From the NCBI GenBank assembly GCA_030765045.1, contig CM060972.1:56930971-56994970 (forward strand): a stretch of 64,000 bases of DNA. Direction: 5' to 3'. This DNA is from Tenodera sinensis (Eukaryota; Arthropoda; Insecta; Mantodea; Mantidae). Positions 33,902 to 45,475 of this stretch are shown in pieces. The notes beneath the pieces are model-generated. The model saw nothing but the letters and a program-made list of their open reading frames with translations, had not been told where the DNA came from and did not search any database. The position numbers and the translations under genes were made by a program. Every line of letters begins with the position of its first letter. Position 1 is the first letter of the stretch.

Positions 33902-34136
33902 GGATAATAGACAAAAATGGGCTAAAAATGGAGAACTCAAAACACACAATTTGTTTCAATATATTTTTAAGTTCCATCGCCCATTTTTGAGATTCATTTT
34001 ATTTCTGGTTTGAATTTTTCAGGTCTAATTTTATTGAAATGGTGTCACCATTCAGTTGTTTCTAGCAATATCATGGAAAGATGATGGAACTCCGGGACCA
34101 TGCTTTTAAACATCTATCAAAATTAAATTAAATTAT

Positions 34137-34365
34137 TTTGTTTAACGACACTGTCAATTGCCAGGTTCACACCAGTGTCGCCTGTCACAATGCCGGAATT
34201 TCGCCCCACAGGAGTTTTTTACATGCTAGTAAATCTACTGACATGGAGCTGTCGTTTTCAAAACACTTAATAACCATTGGTCTGGGTCGGATTTGAACCC
34301 ACGACCTTGGGATCAGTAGGCCAGCGTCTAACCAACTGAGTCACCCTGGTTTCTTCTGTCTCCTT
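34137..34365 (-). repeat. SINE family C, copy 1
   Basis: On the minus strand a tRNA-like head has GTGACTCAGTTGGTTAGACG as box A and GGGTTCAAATCCGACCC as box B, with a long body ending near TTTAACAAA. A second copy in the other orientation is at 36430-36680. Confidence 0.75.
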
Positions 34366-35370
34366 TGCACATAGAACAAAATGCGTGATGAAACTATGTG
34401 GTTATCCTTATCGAGAAGTCGCTCCGCAGTCTCGTGGAACCAAAATTCCCCTAGAGACGGAAATCCGATGGCAGCACTGCCGCGAGCCTATGGTTATTAA
34501 TAACGTTCCACGAAATAAAGTATATTATAGATTCAGAATGTAATTCGCGAAAGGTAATGTCGCTAAACAGGTAACCAAGTTATCCTGAGCGGTACGCACC
34601 GGCACGGTGCGGAGGAACTTGTTGATGACCCCTTTATTTCTGCAAAAGTTTAGTTATTGAGTTTATTTCGTGGAGTAGTGACTAGTGTGCCAGAAATAGC
34701 TTTTCAAATTCTGTAGCGGTCGTGTTTACTTTTTTTTTTTCTCTCCACTTTTTCTTACTGCTATAGCCGTTCTAGCTACTGCCCTATGCAAAGGAATATG
34801 CATTTTTACTTTTACTTGGTCCAGAGCTTTAAAACATAGTGGATTATCATCTTTCTGCTTTATTACTTTAGGACCCTCCACGGTGATTTCCCCTTTTCTG
34901 AGTTTCCATGCTCAAAAGTTGTTACTTGGGACACCCACTTTGTGATAGGACACTGCGCTGCACAATGGTACCTGTCCGTCACAGCTAAATAACTATAATA
35001 CACAGCCCGTATTATTAGCCATGTATGGTCTGCACACACACGGCTAACGAAAAAGACGGGGTGTGGCGTGAATCCGAGTTACGTAGTCTTATATATGGCT
35101 AATATTGTATACCATCATAATAAAACTATATTTTGGATGAATTCAACGAGCAATTATTTTGGTAGTTCAGAATATGGATGCTTTAGCGATTGTAGCTTTA
35201 CTTTATTTGGCCATGACCAGACTAGGGTAATTACGACGCTACAGTTCGCTCCGTGGCTAACGAAATAGATAGGCTACGTCGCGAACTGCTGACTTAATTC
35301 TTCTAGTCCGGCCATGGCCCAATGAAGTAAACCCAATCGCCTAATACATGCACTTTGTAAACATCGAACC
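34366..35370. other. Intergenic, CpG-containing; possible promoter near 34400-34660
   Basis: No gene is recognised. From about 34420 to 34660 CpGs are frequent (CGAGAAGTCGCTCCGCAGTC, GGTACGCACCGGCACGGTGC), with TGGCAGCACTGCCGCGAGC near 34471 and a donor-like CAG|GTAACC near 34570. This could be a promoter and non-coding first exon, for example of the DDX24-type gene, but the first ATG exon at 37484 needs no upstream exon. Confidence 0.3.
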
Positions 35371-35374
35371 ATTT

Positions 35375-36330
35375 CGGAGATATTCCTTGTTATTTGTGTC
35401 AGTTTCGGGAAAACTTAGAACTTTCGTGAAATGGAACGTCGTTGTTCATTTTTACTTTCTCTACTGTAAGTAGGTGAAGTATTGTATTCCACCCAAAAAT
35501 TCGGTGTCGAGATTTCACCGGGAATATATGTTTTGTGACCTCCTGAATAAAACAAAAAAGCATTTTTATTTATCAGAAAAAGGTCCGTGTGTGTATCTGT
35601 GTCTATCTGTCTGTCAGTCTGTGGACAGCATAACTCAAAAACGAAAAGTAGTTTAAAAATCACAGTTGGTATTTAAGTATAATGTCTTTCAAGGATGCGA
35701 CACGAAGATTTTGAAGAAAATAGCCTCACCCTAAACTACCCTTTACATTGAAAATGTAAATTAAAAAAAATGATTTTCTTGAAAATGGCTCTATCGGTTT
35801 TGATTAAAATGTCATATACTTGAGATATTTTTATGACAAGTGAAATGTGTATCTTGAATTTACTGGCTACAGCCCCTGTAGTCGTATTTACTCCGGACTA
35901 CTTCTGCATAACTGGCAAACCATTAGAGATAGATCAAATCATACTACACAAAAAAATGTAGATCTTGCTAAAATACAGTATTTATGTCTAAATAAATTTT
36001 CTTTTATGGCTAATCATTTCGGAGATGTGCCTTGTTATGTGTAAGGGTTTCGGAAAACTTAAAACTTCGTGAAACGGAACATCGTTGTTCATTTTTTTAT
36101 ATGTTGAGCGTGCAAAGAGAACGGGATCTCAAACCTCTAAAATATTTGACTATGGCTCAAATATTTCTCTTGTACCTACAAGGAAATAAGCAATAAGATA
36201 ATTTGTACATATGTTTATCTCAACTAACACAAAGATATACTATAAGAATTTGTAAGAATGGTTAGTGTAAGAGTAGAGAAAGTTATGTGAGTGCAACACA
36301 TCAGATTTTTTGAATTCCTTCGCAGGGGGA
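35375..36330 (+). repeat. Dispersed repeat R, longest copy
   Basis: This is unclassified interspersed DNA found also at 42050-42860 (minus), 56890-56983 plus 58003-58340 (plus, split by piggyBac) and 27855-27990 (minus). A segment of about 85 bases (CATTTCGGAGAT...GTTGTTCATTTTT) occurs twice in this copy, at about 35370 and 36016. It has no coding capacity that I can recognise and no clear terminal repeats. Confidence 0.65.
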
Positions 36331-36429
36331 TAGACTTATGCAAATTCTGTATCATTTTTTGTACCTAGAAGTAATTTTAATACATTGCCAGATAGAAGTG
36401 GTATATAACCAGCATCCATCTCACTTTTT

Positions 36430-36680
36430 AATCTTTTAACTGAGTAGCTCAGTTGTTTAGGCGCTGGTCTACTGATCCCAAGGTCGCGGGTTCTGGCCCA
36501 GACCGGTAGTTTTTAAGTGTGTTTAAAAGCGACAGCTCGATGTCAGTAGATTTATTTGCATGTAAATGAAGTCCTGAGAAACGAAATTCTGACAGACTCA
36601 TCTTTAGAATATGTCCCGTTGCACTTTCCCTGAGTTCAAAAGTACCTGGTACTGGTACGATCGTGGTAATTGATATTGTT
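36430..36680 (+). repeat. SINE family C, copy 2
   Basis: The head GTAGCTCAGTTGTTTAGGCG (box A) and GGGTTCTGGCCC (mutated box B) with GGTCTACTGATCCCAAGGTC match the minus-strand copy at 34137-34365. The body is diverged. Confidence 0.7.
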
Positions 36681-37483
36681 GTTAACAATCGAACACTCTT
36701 GTTAGTCTCATTTTTATGCTCGTTCGTTCATTAGCTGCATAAAAAGACTAAAATGTATATGCTAATGGAAAATGTAAATAACTTCAGCGTTCTTTTAATT
36801 AATGGTCTGATTTTGGTCTTAATGAGAAGTTATTGAATTAGTGTAGCCATATGTGAAGCAGTGAGCACTACCTCAGTACATGGTGTGCACTAACCACATC
36901 TTCACTACCTGGTTACCATCCATCAATATGGCGAGTCATCCTTTGTAGTTTAGGGGTGACATGCTAGCCTCTGGTTCCTGAGGTCGCGCGTCCAAGCACG
37001 GTGGAAGGCAATGGAGCGGTTTCACACCCTTACCATTCCGAGGTTTTACGCCATCGGAATAGCACGCTGAGAATCATAGCAGTTAAGGAGCGTCCTCAAA
37101 TTAATAAAAAAGAAAAACGAAACACTTCAGCTTCATCAATATTGCGATCAGGTGCTTAACCACAAAACACCAATAGGTAACTTTCGTCGCGTCTCCTATT
37201 AGGCTCTATGGTGAAGCACACAGTGAAGCAGGCATAATTCTATACTCTCTGGTAACAGTTCCTGTAAGTCACAGTTACACAGTGAACACTATAACCTCTG
37301 GAAACTAGGAAAATTTCCCGCATTCTTTATGTATAGGGCACGTAAAATCCCGTCAAGTAGAAGAATAAGAAAATTGTGCACATTGTGCACGTGTATCTAC
37401 TTGGAATGACTATTGGCAGTAGCGAAGGTTAGGAAATTGTTTACCTACCCAGGACTTAAGGTTATCTTCGTAGCAGGTGCAAA
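36681..37483 (+). other. Upstream region of the DDX24-type gene
   Basis: The region should contain the promoter and 5' UTR, but no TATA box or initiator stands out. A stretch near 36955-37100 (GGTTCCTGAGGTCGCGCGTC, GGTTTTACGCCATCGGAATA) looks like a decayed tRNA-derived repeat, without clear boxes. Confidence 0.35.
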
Positions 37484-37645
37484 ATGGGAAAGAAAGGCAA
37501 ACGTTTGTTGTGGAAGCCAGTGCATTTAACCGAAGATGTAGTCTCAAAAGGCGTTGAAGGCCTGGTGGGAATCGAAGAGCTGGTGGACTATGACGTGGGA
37601 AGGTTGAAGGGACACCGTGGAGCGCGGGTTGCCACCATAAAATCA
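37484..37645 (+). CDS. DDX24-type DEAD-box helicase, exon 1
   Basis: The ATG (AAAATGG context, A at -3) opens 54 codons ending TCA|GTAAGT, phase 0. After a basic start MGKKGKRLLWKPVHLTED come GLVGIEELVDYDVGRLKGHR. The W-K-x-V...L-x-x-x-E-E-L-x-D-Y pattern is what DDX24 proteins have at their N-terminus, before a charged low-complexity region. The helicase acts in the nucleolus, and in animals and its yeast relative Mak5 it is linked to large-subunit ribosome assembly; that role is family knowledge. Exon 2 is 6.9 kb away; further small exons in between cannot be excluded. Confidence 0.75.
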
Positions 37646-38579
37646 GTAAGTTGTTTTTCTCATAAGGATGAGAAAGATGATACAAATGTTCAAGCTATTT
37701 GGGTGCCCCTACATATAAGTCAGATCACTTAAAAGCGATGGTGGCTGGCCCCAATGACTTTAAGGAGGCAACATCATGTTAAATTACTATTTATTAACTC
37801 AGGACAATTTTGCAGCTACCCAGGATTCGCTAACGAAACAGCATTTTAGCCACCTATGCAATCTCAAAGTGGGTCTACGTTCATTCAGGATTAGAAGCAC
37901 TTAGCAGGCTATTTGTAGAAAATTAAGGGTTAGGTTTTAGTTAGCATGCAAATATATTAGACGATGGTATTTTAATAAAAATGCCGTTCCATCACAAAGA
38001 GTGGACCTTCTTAATGGTGAAAGAACTATTAAACTTGGTTGAATAATTTTTTATAGTATTCCACAAACATGCATTCATACACATTTTGTCTCGGATATTG
38101 TTTAGAAAAGCTTACGCAAGCACTTGGTCAGAATTTCCGCAAAGTCCCACTCGGCAGTGTTTACGAATGGTCACGAAGTTTGCCGAAGTTGCTGTGTTAA
38201 TGCAGCTCTGCCAACAGCAGAATGTCCCTAGGAGTTTGTTGCCAATAGTAAGTTTGAATGCTAGTCGTGCAGTGAAATCTAGTGGGCGATTGTGAACTGG
38301 CAAGTGGAAAGTGAGCTGTTCTAAACTTGAGCCTTTTGTCTCTGTAATATTAGGGAAGTGCAAAAGTTAGAGGCATATCAAGGTGGGTTGTACTAAAGAT
38401 TTCAGCAAATATCCATTTGTTCCTCTTATCAGCGCTGCCACATTTGCGGCTTGCATCTTACCTGCTTGAGTTGAGAACATTATCTTCATTACTTATGCTT
38501 GGATAAACACCTGAAAATTATAGATGTCAATATTATAATTAGATAGAAATTTGTTTTCTGATCTTGACTGTACACAAAT

Positions 38580-40045
38580 CCTGCCTCTGCAATTCCTAGA
38601 TGGCAAGTTGGATTAGTTTTATCAACCAGCAATTTTAAATGCTCCCAAAGGTAAAAGCTGCAGGGTGTTAGGTCACATGATCTTGTTGGTTAGTTCTGAT
38701 AGCCGTTGCTTGAAGGAACTTGGGCTGGAAATTTATTAATCAATAAGACTATCGTATCGTATGTGATGTGGCTGGTAGTGCCATGCTATTGGGACCATGA
38801 TTGTTCAGTATTCACATCATTAAAATAAGGCCATGAAAATGTTTCAGTCATATTCTGGTAGCATTGTGCACTCGCTTGTCATAGCATTTCCATACTCAAC
38901 TTCGAAAAAGTAAGGATCGATGAGCCCACCAACCCAAAGTCCACACCACAAGTTACTCTTTCCAGATACATTAGCTTTGAGTGTGCCACACAAGGATTTT
39001 CTGTCTCCCAGATGCAGCAATTCTGTTCTTTAACATAACCATTTAAGTGAAAACGTGCTTCATCAGAGAAGATAGTTTTTTTCTGCAAAATTATTGTCTG
39101 CATGTTGTCTCCTCAAAATCCATTCAGCAAGCTGTCTCTCTTGCACATGGCCTGTTGGTTTCAAATGTTGAGTTAACTGAATGTAGGCATGTATATGAAG
39201 ATCCTTTGTGAGAACTCTAAAGCAGTTATTTATTTTGCTTCACATTGGTGTGACCTTTAAAATAGGATTAGCCAATTGTAGATGCAACGGTTTTGATGAC
39301 AAATTACGTAGTATTTTGTCTGTAACACATTGATAATTGTTTGAAGCAACAATATTTCATGCCGCCTAATAAGTTTTGCCGCCAATAAAGCTATGAGCTT
39401 TCTCTCCCTGGGTATGTGTGGGTTTTATTTTGAAAGGTTGACACCAATTCTGATGATAATGTCTTTTAATATAGGTTTCAATCTTTTTACTATTTTCACT
39501 GAGACATTGCCGACCAATGTATGTTTATTATAAAATGATTCATCAGCCAAATAAAATTGTGCTCACAGTTACACACCTAAAATATATGTTACTGTGATAA
39601 CTTCATGGCCGTTGGTTTCCATGCACTTAGACACTCCAAAAAATTTGGCCTAGTCACATCAACAGACAAGCAAAGAGTGTCTGTTTGCTCTGACTAAAGT
39701 GATGCTACCAAAAACCAAGGCTACCCCCTTTTTCCATTCCCTTTCTCTATTCAGTTTGTTTATTGAAAAATTGTTACTCTTATTATTTTTAAATTCTCTT
39801 TAAATGATTAATTTTATGTGTGTATAATTTTCGTATCAACTTGCTGGAGGGAGCTTTTCACAATGCCCAACTGGAGTCTTAGCAACACTATCGCACACAA
39901 TTGCAATGTTCTCATCAGACCGACTGGAACAAGAGTGCATTGGAATTTTTATGCCTGCAATCAAAGCTGTTGTGTCAAATTTTGTAATTAGCTTACAAAC
40001 TGTTAGGTCATTACCACAATCAAAAGCCATACGAAGCTTCTGCAC
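38580..40045 (-). pseudogene. mariner-type (IS630-like) transposase relic in intron 1
   Basis: Minus-strand pieces follow the order of an insect transposase of the same superfamily as 16515-17698. The N-terminal LRMAFDCGNDLTVCKLITKF and SSRSDENIAIVCDSVA lie at 40045-39836. Downstream are LHIHAYIQLTQHLKPTGHVQ and LAEWILRRQHADNN. FSDEARFHLNGYVKEQNCCI with the catalytic Asp (39060-39000) follows, then DLTPCSFYLWEHLK near 38660. About 530 bases between the first and second pieces are unexplained, perhaps an insertion. No terminal repeats were found. It is clearly inactive. Confidence 0.6.
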
Positions 40046-40250
40046 AACATTCGTTAGAGTTGTAATGTGTTTTCAGAATCAATATTTGTTGTTCTGTTGT
40101 AAAGTGTTCCAAAATAATGAACCACAAGAAATACCGACTACAAAATACATAAACAAAATGCTCCTGTGACAACAATAAAACAAAAATGCACAATTACAAA
40201 TTGGCATACTTAACGGTTCACCCTATATAAAATATACAGTATACTATGAA

Positions 40251-41547
40251 CATAGTGGATAGAAGAGATAGTGTGAGCTCTTCGGGAGTTACTATGGTTC
40301 GCTCGCAAGATGGCACTGGTGTCGTGGTCGCTTTACTTTAGTTCACGAATGCATGGCGAAAATGGGTTTCATATTATCAGTTAGCATTTTAAATACCTAA
40401 AATCGTAAGCAGGAATATTGGAAATACTGTTTTGAAACATCGTCTTTCCTTGATACATAATATAGGATGGTATTTTACAATAATGGGTATTATAATTAAC
40501 GAAGAACAGTGGGAAATATCTGCTTACATGATTTTACGCTGAAAAATTAAACCATAGTGCAAATGATGTATTTTTTAAGCATTGTATCTAGAACCAGCTT
40601 TTGTTTTTTACTTAAATAATTTAAATTGTGTTTATGTTCGCAACAATTAGTAGCGAATTTCTTTTCTACTATTTTTAATTCAGCCCTCTCTTTAGATAGC
40701 AGGATTTTAGTTCTAACTAAATTTCTATTGAGGTTTCTAATTCTTTTCTTCAGTGTAGCAATTTCATTATTGACACTTGTGTTTGTGACCTTGGAGGAAT
40801 TATAACTGTTTTCTGTGAATTCCTCATTGTTGAAGGACGGCACGTTTGAAATAAGAACTGGTTGACTGGATCCTGCATCTGGTAATTTACTGATTGTTGA
40901 ATATTGCTTTTTCAGTAATTTTTTGTCTCTGTTTTGTGGAGATTTTCGGGATTTATGCACTGTAGTTTAGTACCTGGGTAAATTAGGAAATATACAGGGA
41001 ATTGCCCCTGGCTTTAACCGCCATTTAATTCTAGGGATTTCAACTAGTTTTCCATGCACAATGAATGAATCAACTTTCATTAAAAAGTCCTCTGGAAAAT
41101 GTTTGTCACAAATACTAGATTTAACAGATAATTTAGTGTCTTTCCTAGGAATAGACTTTTCCCATTTGTAAAACAGATTTTTATCTTTAGGAGGAGTAAA
41201 AAAATGTCTAGCTTCTGAGCAGTTTCTGTATCCTGAACGACACCCGGGTACAAAACAAGTTGGCATTTTTAACCAATTATTGATGTTGCTTGAAACTTAC
41301 GTTTTGAAGAACACACACATTTATGCACAAAATTAGAAGCAATTTCACAAGTTATGTACCTAATTACTCACAACACACAACGCATACATATAAAATTGTC
41401 TGTACTTCCGAATCACATACTAGGCAGTTCGGCCGCATTTTAAGGCGACTGCGATCGCCACGCCGCAGTTTCGGTCAGTTGCCACAGGACCATGGATCAT
41501 GCAGTGAACTAGCGGAAGAGCTCACACTTTCTCTTCTATCCGCTATG
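40251..41547 (-). mobile_element. P-like element with THAP gene, internally deleted, TIRs visible
   Basis: The left end CATAGTGGATAGAAGAGATA, then GTGTGAGCTCTTC, and the inverted right end (CATAGCGGATAGAAGAGAAA, then GTGTGAGCTCTTC) match over about 31 of 34 positions. CTATGAA flanks both sides (40244-40250 and 41548-41554), a 7-bp duplication, or an imperfect 8-bp one as P elements make. The 1.3-kb unit encodes a THAP domain and coiled coil but no catalytic domain. Confidence 0.75.
40547..41266 (-). pseudogene. THAP-domain plus coiled-coil protein with one in-frame stop
   Basis: From ATG at 41266 the frame gives a complete THAP zinc domain (C2CH DNA-binding): MPTCFVPGCRSGYRN, HFFTPPKDKNLFYKWEKSI, ICDKHFPEDF and LKPGAIPCIFPNLP. 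A TAA follows at 40967-40969. The same frame then continues to 40547 with KSRKSPQNRDKKLLKKQYS and a heptad-rich stretch (about residues 165-200: IATLKKRIRNLNRNLVRTKI) typical of the leucine zipper in P-type transposases. Only this one stop separates the two, and the catalytic region is gone. The THAP part alone is intact and could still encode a small DNA-binding protein. Confidence 0.75.
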
Positions 41548-42049
41548 CTATGAATATACCAGACACACAGTTTGGAAAGGAATGAGATAATGTTCAATTT
41601 GTTTTCAGAGTACAGGTGTGTTATTCTATTCAAGTGAATGGCCATGTGCCAAGTTGTGTTTCAAACTTGAACTGAAATATTGCTAATATATTAATTAAAT
41701 TATTTGTTTCTCTTTTCGCTTGTGTTTGTGATATGAGTGTATGAACATGTCCATCTGTTAGGTTACATAGTTTGTAAGGAGAAAAAAGTTATCCTATATT
41801 TGAAACTAGTCGTTTTGGCTAAAGGTAAGGTAGCTCCTGTTTTTGCTGTACTTAATTAAAACTTGCTTTGTTAATCTGTGTAAAGCTCATAGAACTTTCC
41901 ACACCATCACTGAGAAATTAGTAAATGATGATAACCATTTTATAGCCATTGGTGCGACTGCATTTACTTGCAAACATTAGTTTTTTAGACTGCAGTTCAT
42001 TGCTAAAATAACAAAAGCACAGATTAAAAAATACCACTGGAAGAAAATA
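41548..42049. other. Intron 1 sequence, nothing recognised
   Basis: AT-rich spacer between the P-like element and dispersed repeat R. Confidence 0.45.
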
Positions 42050-42860
42050 TGTGTTGCATTCAAATAACTTTCTCTACTCTTGCACAAACTATTCTTGCAA
42101 GTTCATCTACTTAATGTTAAGTGAAAAACGTTTGCAGAAATTATCTTATTGTTAATTTTCTTATATGTGCAAGAGGAATATGGGAGTGCAGTAGGCTTTA
42201 AGCGATAGTCAAATCTTTCAAGAGTGCAGCCGATGACCAAGAAATAAAAAAACAAAAATGCTGTTTTTGATTCAGTGAGCCCCCCAAAGCATGTTTTTCC
42301 GGTGAAATCTCAACATCAAATTTTTGGGTCAGATACAATACTTCTACTTATTATAGATAGTAGAGAAAGTATAACTATTGAAAAGTTCAGATAAATAAGA
42401 AGGAATATCTTGTGAACAGTTCACTGCACAAAAAATGCACTTAACGTAAATTGTGTGTTATAACGAGATGTACTTTTTTGCATAGTAGGATTTTGTGTAT
42501 CTCTTATGATTTACTGATTATGTAAAAGCCATTCAGAACGAAGAGTACATTGAGAACACTCCCAGAAAATTCAAGTTATACATCTTATTTTGATGACAAT
42601 ATCTTAAAACAATGGTACTTTAATCAGAATCGTTAGAGCCATATTTGAGAAAATCGACATTTTGGAAAAATATTCCATGTAAAGGGTAGTCTGGGGTGGA
42701 GAGATTTTCTTGAAAATCTTTGTGTCTCATCCTTGTAAAATGCTGAACTTAAATGCCAAGTTTGGTACTTAACTGACTTCATTTTTGAGTTTTGCTGTTC
42801 ACACTCAAACATGTATGCCATTTTTCTAAAACTGCTTCTGTTTTAGATTCAGTTAGTCTC
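42050..42860 (-). repeat. Dispersed repeat R, second copy
   Basis: Reverse matches to 35460-36310 include AGAGTAGAGAAAGTTATTTG, TATTCTTGCAAGTTCATC-type sequence, and the CCGGTGAAATCTCAACATCA block (42300). The order of blocks differs slightly from the first copy. Confidence 0.6.
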
Positions 42861-42979
42861 AAAGCATGTATTTCTGGTGATATCTTGGTATAACATTTTT
42901 CAGTGGAATGCAATACTTCCACTGCTTAATGTGTGACTATGGCAACTTGCGGAGTTGGACTTAGCACCTTGATCAAAAG

Positions 42980-43545
42980 GCGACCTGATGGGACACACCT
43001 GGGAGGATGGATGAGGCAAATGGGTCCTAAGGGCAGCCAGAAGTTTAACACAACAGAGCAGATGGCAGGGTTGTTATTTTTTCCCAGCTAGAATCAGCCT
43101 AGCAGAAGCTGGCTCAGCCTGGTTCCTTCCCCACCATTTGGGTTCATATTCCCAAGGGGGCGCAGGTCTCAGAAACCAGCTCCCCTCTCCCCCTTGGGCT
43201 TGTACCATCTATGGGGGGGCCCAGAAACCATTGAGCTCACTTCCAATCTGGGGAACGAGATTTCCAGGGATATCCTTTTCCCTGCCATGCTGCTGCCATG
43301 ACGCTCACCAACACTTCCAACCCTGAAAGAAACTTAAGGGATAAAAGGTGAAATGAAATTATTAATGTAACAAAATGAAGGGACAGGAAATTCGGAGGGT
43401 ATGGAAATCCTTCCCAGCATTTGCCTAGCGACCCAGGTAAGTTACCCATGGGTCAGGAAGGTCAACCATGGAGATTGAACCCATGACCTCCTGAATGTGG
43501 GCTACAGACATTACTGCCTGAGTCATCCTGCTTTGTTACTTAATG
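42980..43545 (-). repeat. SINE-like repeat family D (tRNA-like head)
   Basis: On the minus strand the head has GGATGACTCAGGCAGTAATG as box A and GGGTTCAATCTCC as box B (43535-43470). A long GC-richer body with a run of Cs follows. Only this copy is seen in the window. Confidence 0.55.
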
Positions 43546-43669
43546 TAAGGCCATAATAGAGAAAGAAAAATAGCTGGAAACCTCTTTCATTGATTTAAAA
43601 GTTGAGTTGTAGACTTCTTAAAAAGTATGTCATGCCAGTGCTAGTGCAGAATTTGAAAAGAGTAATAAC

Positions 43670-43889
43670 CAGGCATAGGAATCTCTAAGCCAGAATGAAA
43701 GGAAATTAAATTGAATTGTTGCCGGACTTTACCATGTGATGTCATAAGATAACCATACACCTCCGTCCCTTGGTGTATGCAGACCAATAACAAGACCACA
43801 TTTTACTTACTCTGTTGTGTGCTCTATGTATTGATGATTGTGTGAGTGTAGTTAACTTGAACCCAACTGCTTGAGAATTCCTATGCCTG
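43670..43889. mobile_element. hAT-like MITE, 220 bp
   Basis: CAGGCATAGGAAT at the left and ATTCCTATGCCTG at the right are perfect 13-bp inverted ends, with GTAATAAC and GTCTTAAC (6 of 8 matching) as flanks. There is no coding capacity. The element separates two diverged copies of an 85-base segment (43578-43665 and 43902-43990, sharing CTTTCATTGA, GTCATGCCAGTGCT and GCAGAATTT). Confidence 0.6.
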
Positions 43890-43989
43890 GTCTTAACCAA
43901 AAACTCTTTCATTGACTCAGAAGCAGAGTTATGAAACTTCTTATGAATTTGTCATGCCAGTGCTTTTGCAGAATTTAAAAAGGGTGTTG

Positions 43990-44547
43990 TGGTCGTTTAA
44001 GGGTCCCATGTTGTGTGTGCCAAGTTTGATGATGGTAGGTGTATGGTGTCGAGCCAAGTATGATGCCATTGCAGTGTATTACTGTTTGTCATAAAAGAAA
44101 CAATAATGCTATTTTTTATCCTTAAATTCATGGTGAAAAAATAAAATTTGAAATCAGATGAATATGGCTGTTGACTGAATAAAAATAAAATTGGAAGATG
44201 CAGTATGCAAATGGTATCAAGTTTGTTCATGGTTTTGTTTTTGCATTGTTTATACATCTTATAAATGCATCTTATAAATTATTACAGTTATAAACATGAA
44301 GTTGTTTTATTCATAGTTTTATTAATTATGTATAGCTCTGACCAGAGGTTAACAAGATGTTATATATTAAAACACTTTTAAAAATACCAACTTTTAATTT
44401 TGAGATAAGTGCAATTAACCAACCACACATAAGCTTCCAGTATGTCTAATTGAGGATGTATGATAATGTTGATTTATCATTCAAATGTTGTTAACTGCTG
44501 TTGAGATTAATTATTTTAAAATAGCTTATGTTCATTTGATGTTGCAG
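43990..44547. other. End of intron 1, nothing recognised
   Basis: AT-rich DNA up to the acceptor GATGTTGCAG at 44538-44547. Confidence 0.5.
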
Positions 44548-44901
44548 CACAAGAAGAAAAAGAAAAGCCTGCTGCAGGTTCCAGTGGACCAGGAAAGGAA
44601 CAAATTAAGCACTAAATTGGGAAAAAAGAAGGAGGTAGAGAATCTTGTCTCTGTTCCAGTGAAACGGCAGCAAGAGTTTTTGGGCCCTGTAGCTAAGAAA
44701 CAGAAAATTCAACATGAGCCACAAAAGCAAGAATGGTGTGTGGAAACAGTGTCTGAAGATAGTACATCTGATGATGAGGAAGATGAGGATGAATCAATTG
44801 ATCTCCTGGACAAAATGGCAGCCTGGAATGGTCTATATGTGCCACAGACCATATTAAAAGCTTTAGCTGAAAAGAACTTCACACGTCCAACAGAAATACA
44901 G
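44548..44901 (+). CDS. DDX24-type DEAD-box helicase, exon 2 (Q motif)
   Basis: 118 codons, phase 0 at both ends, between TTGATGTTGCAG and ACAG|GTTCAT. It starts with a Lys run (HKKKKKSLLQVPVDQE), continues with charged low-complexity sequence including a basic PVAKKQKI, possibly a nuclear localisation signal, and an acidic EDSTSDDEEDEDESIDL. It then reaches the helicase core with MAAWNGLYVPQTILKALAEK, then NFTRPTEIQ. W..L.VP...L.AL...F..PT.IQ is the DDX24-type lead-in to the Q motif, which recognises the adenine of ATP. An in-frame ATG upstream (44485) lies in the intron and is not needed. Confidence 0.9.
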
Positions 44902-45169
44902 GTTCATACATTTTATAAGATCAGGCTTTTATTATTCATACAACTTTTCTTCTTACTTCATTCTTTCACTATATTATATCGTAGAAAATGTGGTGAAATG
45001 AGCATAAAACTTTCATTTTGTGACTTCAGCAAATTTATGCTTTAAAATACAGAAGTAAGAAGTAATGTGTATTCTATTAGGAATAAGCGCATATGTAGGT
45101 GCATACCTCTAGCATAGCTCAAAAGCAAATTCCATTATATGTTCTTTATGTTCTCATCAAAAATAACTA

Positions 45170-45475
45170 TTTGACCTCCCCTGTAGCACAGTGATAGCAC
45201 GCCTGCCTCACGTGCAGGGACTGTACTGGCATGGATTTTCCCCCACTGGAAGGTCTGGTCTGGGTGCACTCAGCCTTGTGATGCCAATTGAGTAGCCCGC
45301 CTGATAGGAAGGTTGTATCCCTAAGAGGTCAAGTAGTTACCTTATGGTCAGGAGAGTTGGCACACTTACCCCTGCTGTACTGCTCTGTGGCCCTGACTAA
45401 GGCTGGAGGACGCAGTGGCTGGGCAATAAGGTTACTGTCTGTATAGGGGAGATGCCCTAGGGATTGTATTAAAAA
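45170..45475 (+). repeat. SINE family E, longest copy
   Basis: The head CCCCTGTAGCACAGTGATAG, CACGCCTGCCTCACGTGCAG, resembles the 5' half of a tRNA (box A TAGCACAGTGA). The expected box B is degraded (GACTGTACTGGCATGG). The body GGTCTGGTCTGGGTGCACTC and the tail GGAGGACGCAGTGGCTGGGC match the pieces at 8621-8775 and 8900-9335. Confidence 0.65.

Noticed and set aside
43578..43990. Flanking 85-base direct repeats as LTRs of a tiny retroelement
   Set aside because: The interior has its own perfect 13-bp inverted ends and an 8-bp duplication, so it is a MITE inside a pre-existing duplication; the repeats lack LTR ends.
44485..44547. ATG at 44485 as start of the helicase
   Set aside because: The sequence up to 44547 is a typical intron end with a GATGTTGCAG acceptor, and the residues before HKKKKK have no similarity to DDX24, while exon 1 at 37484 does.
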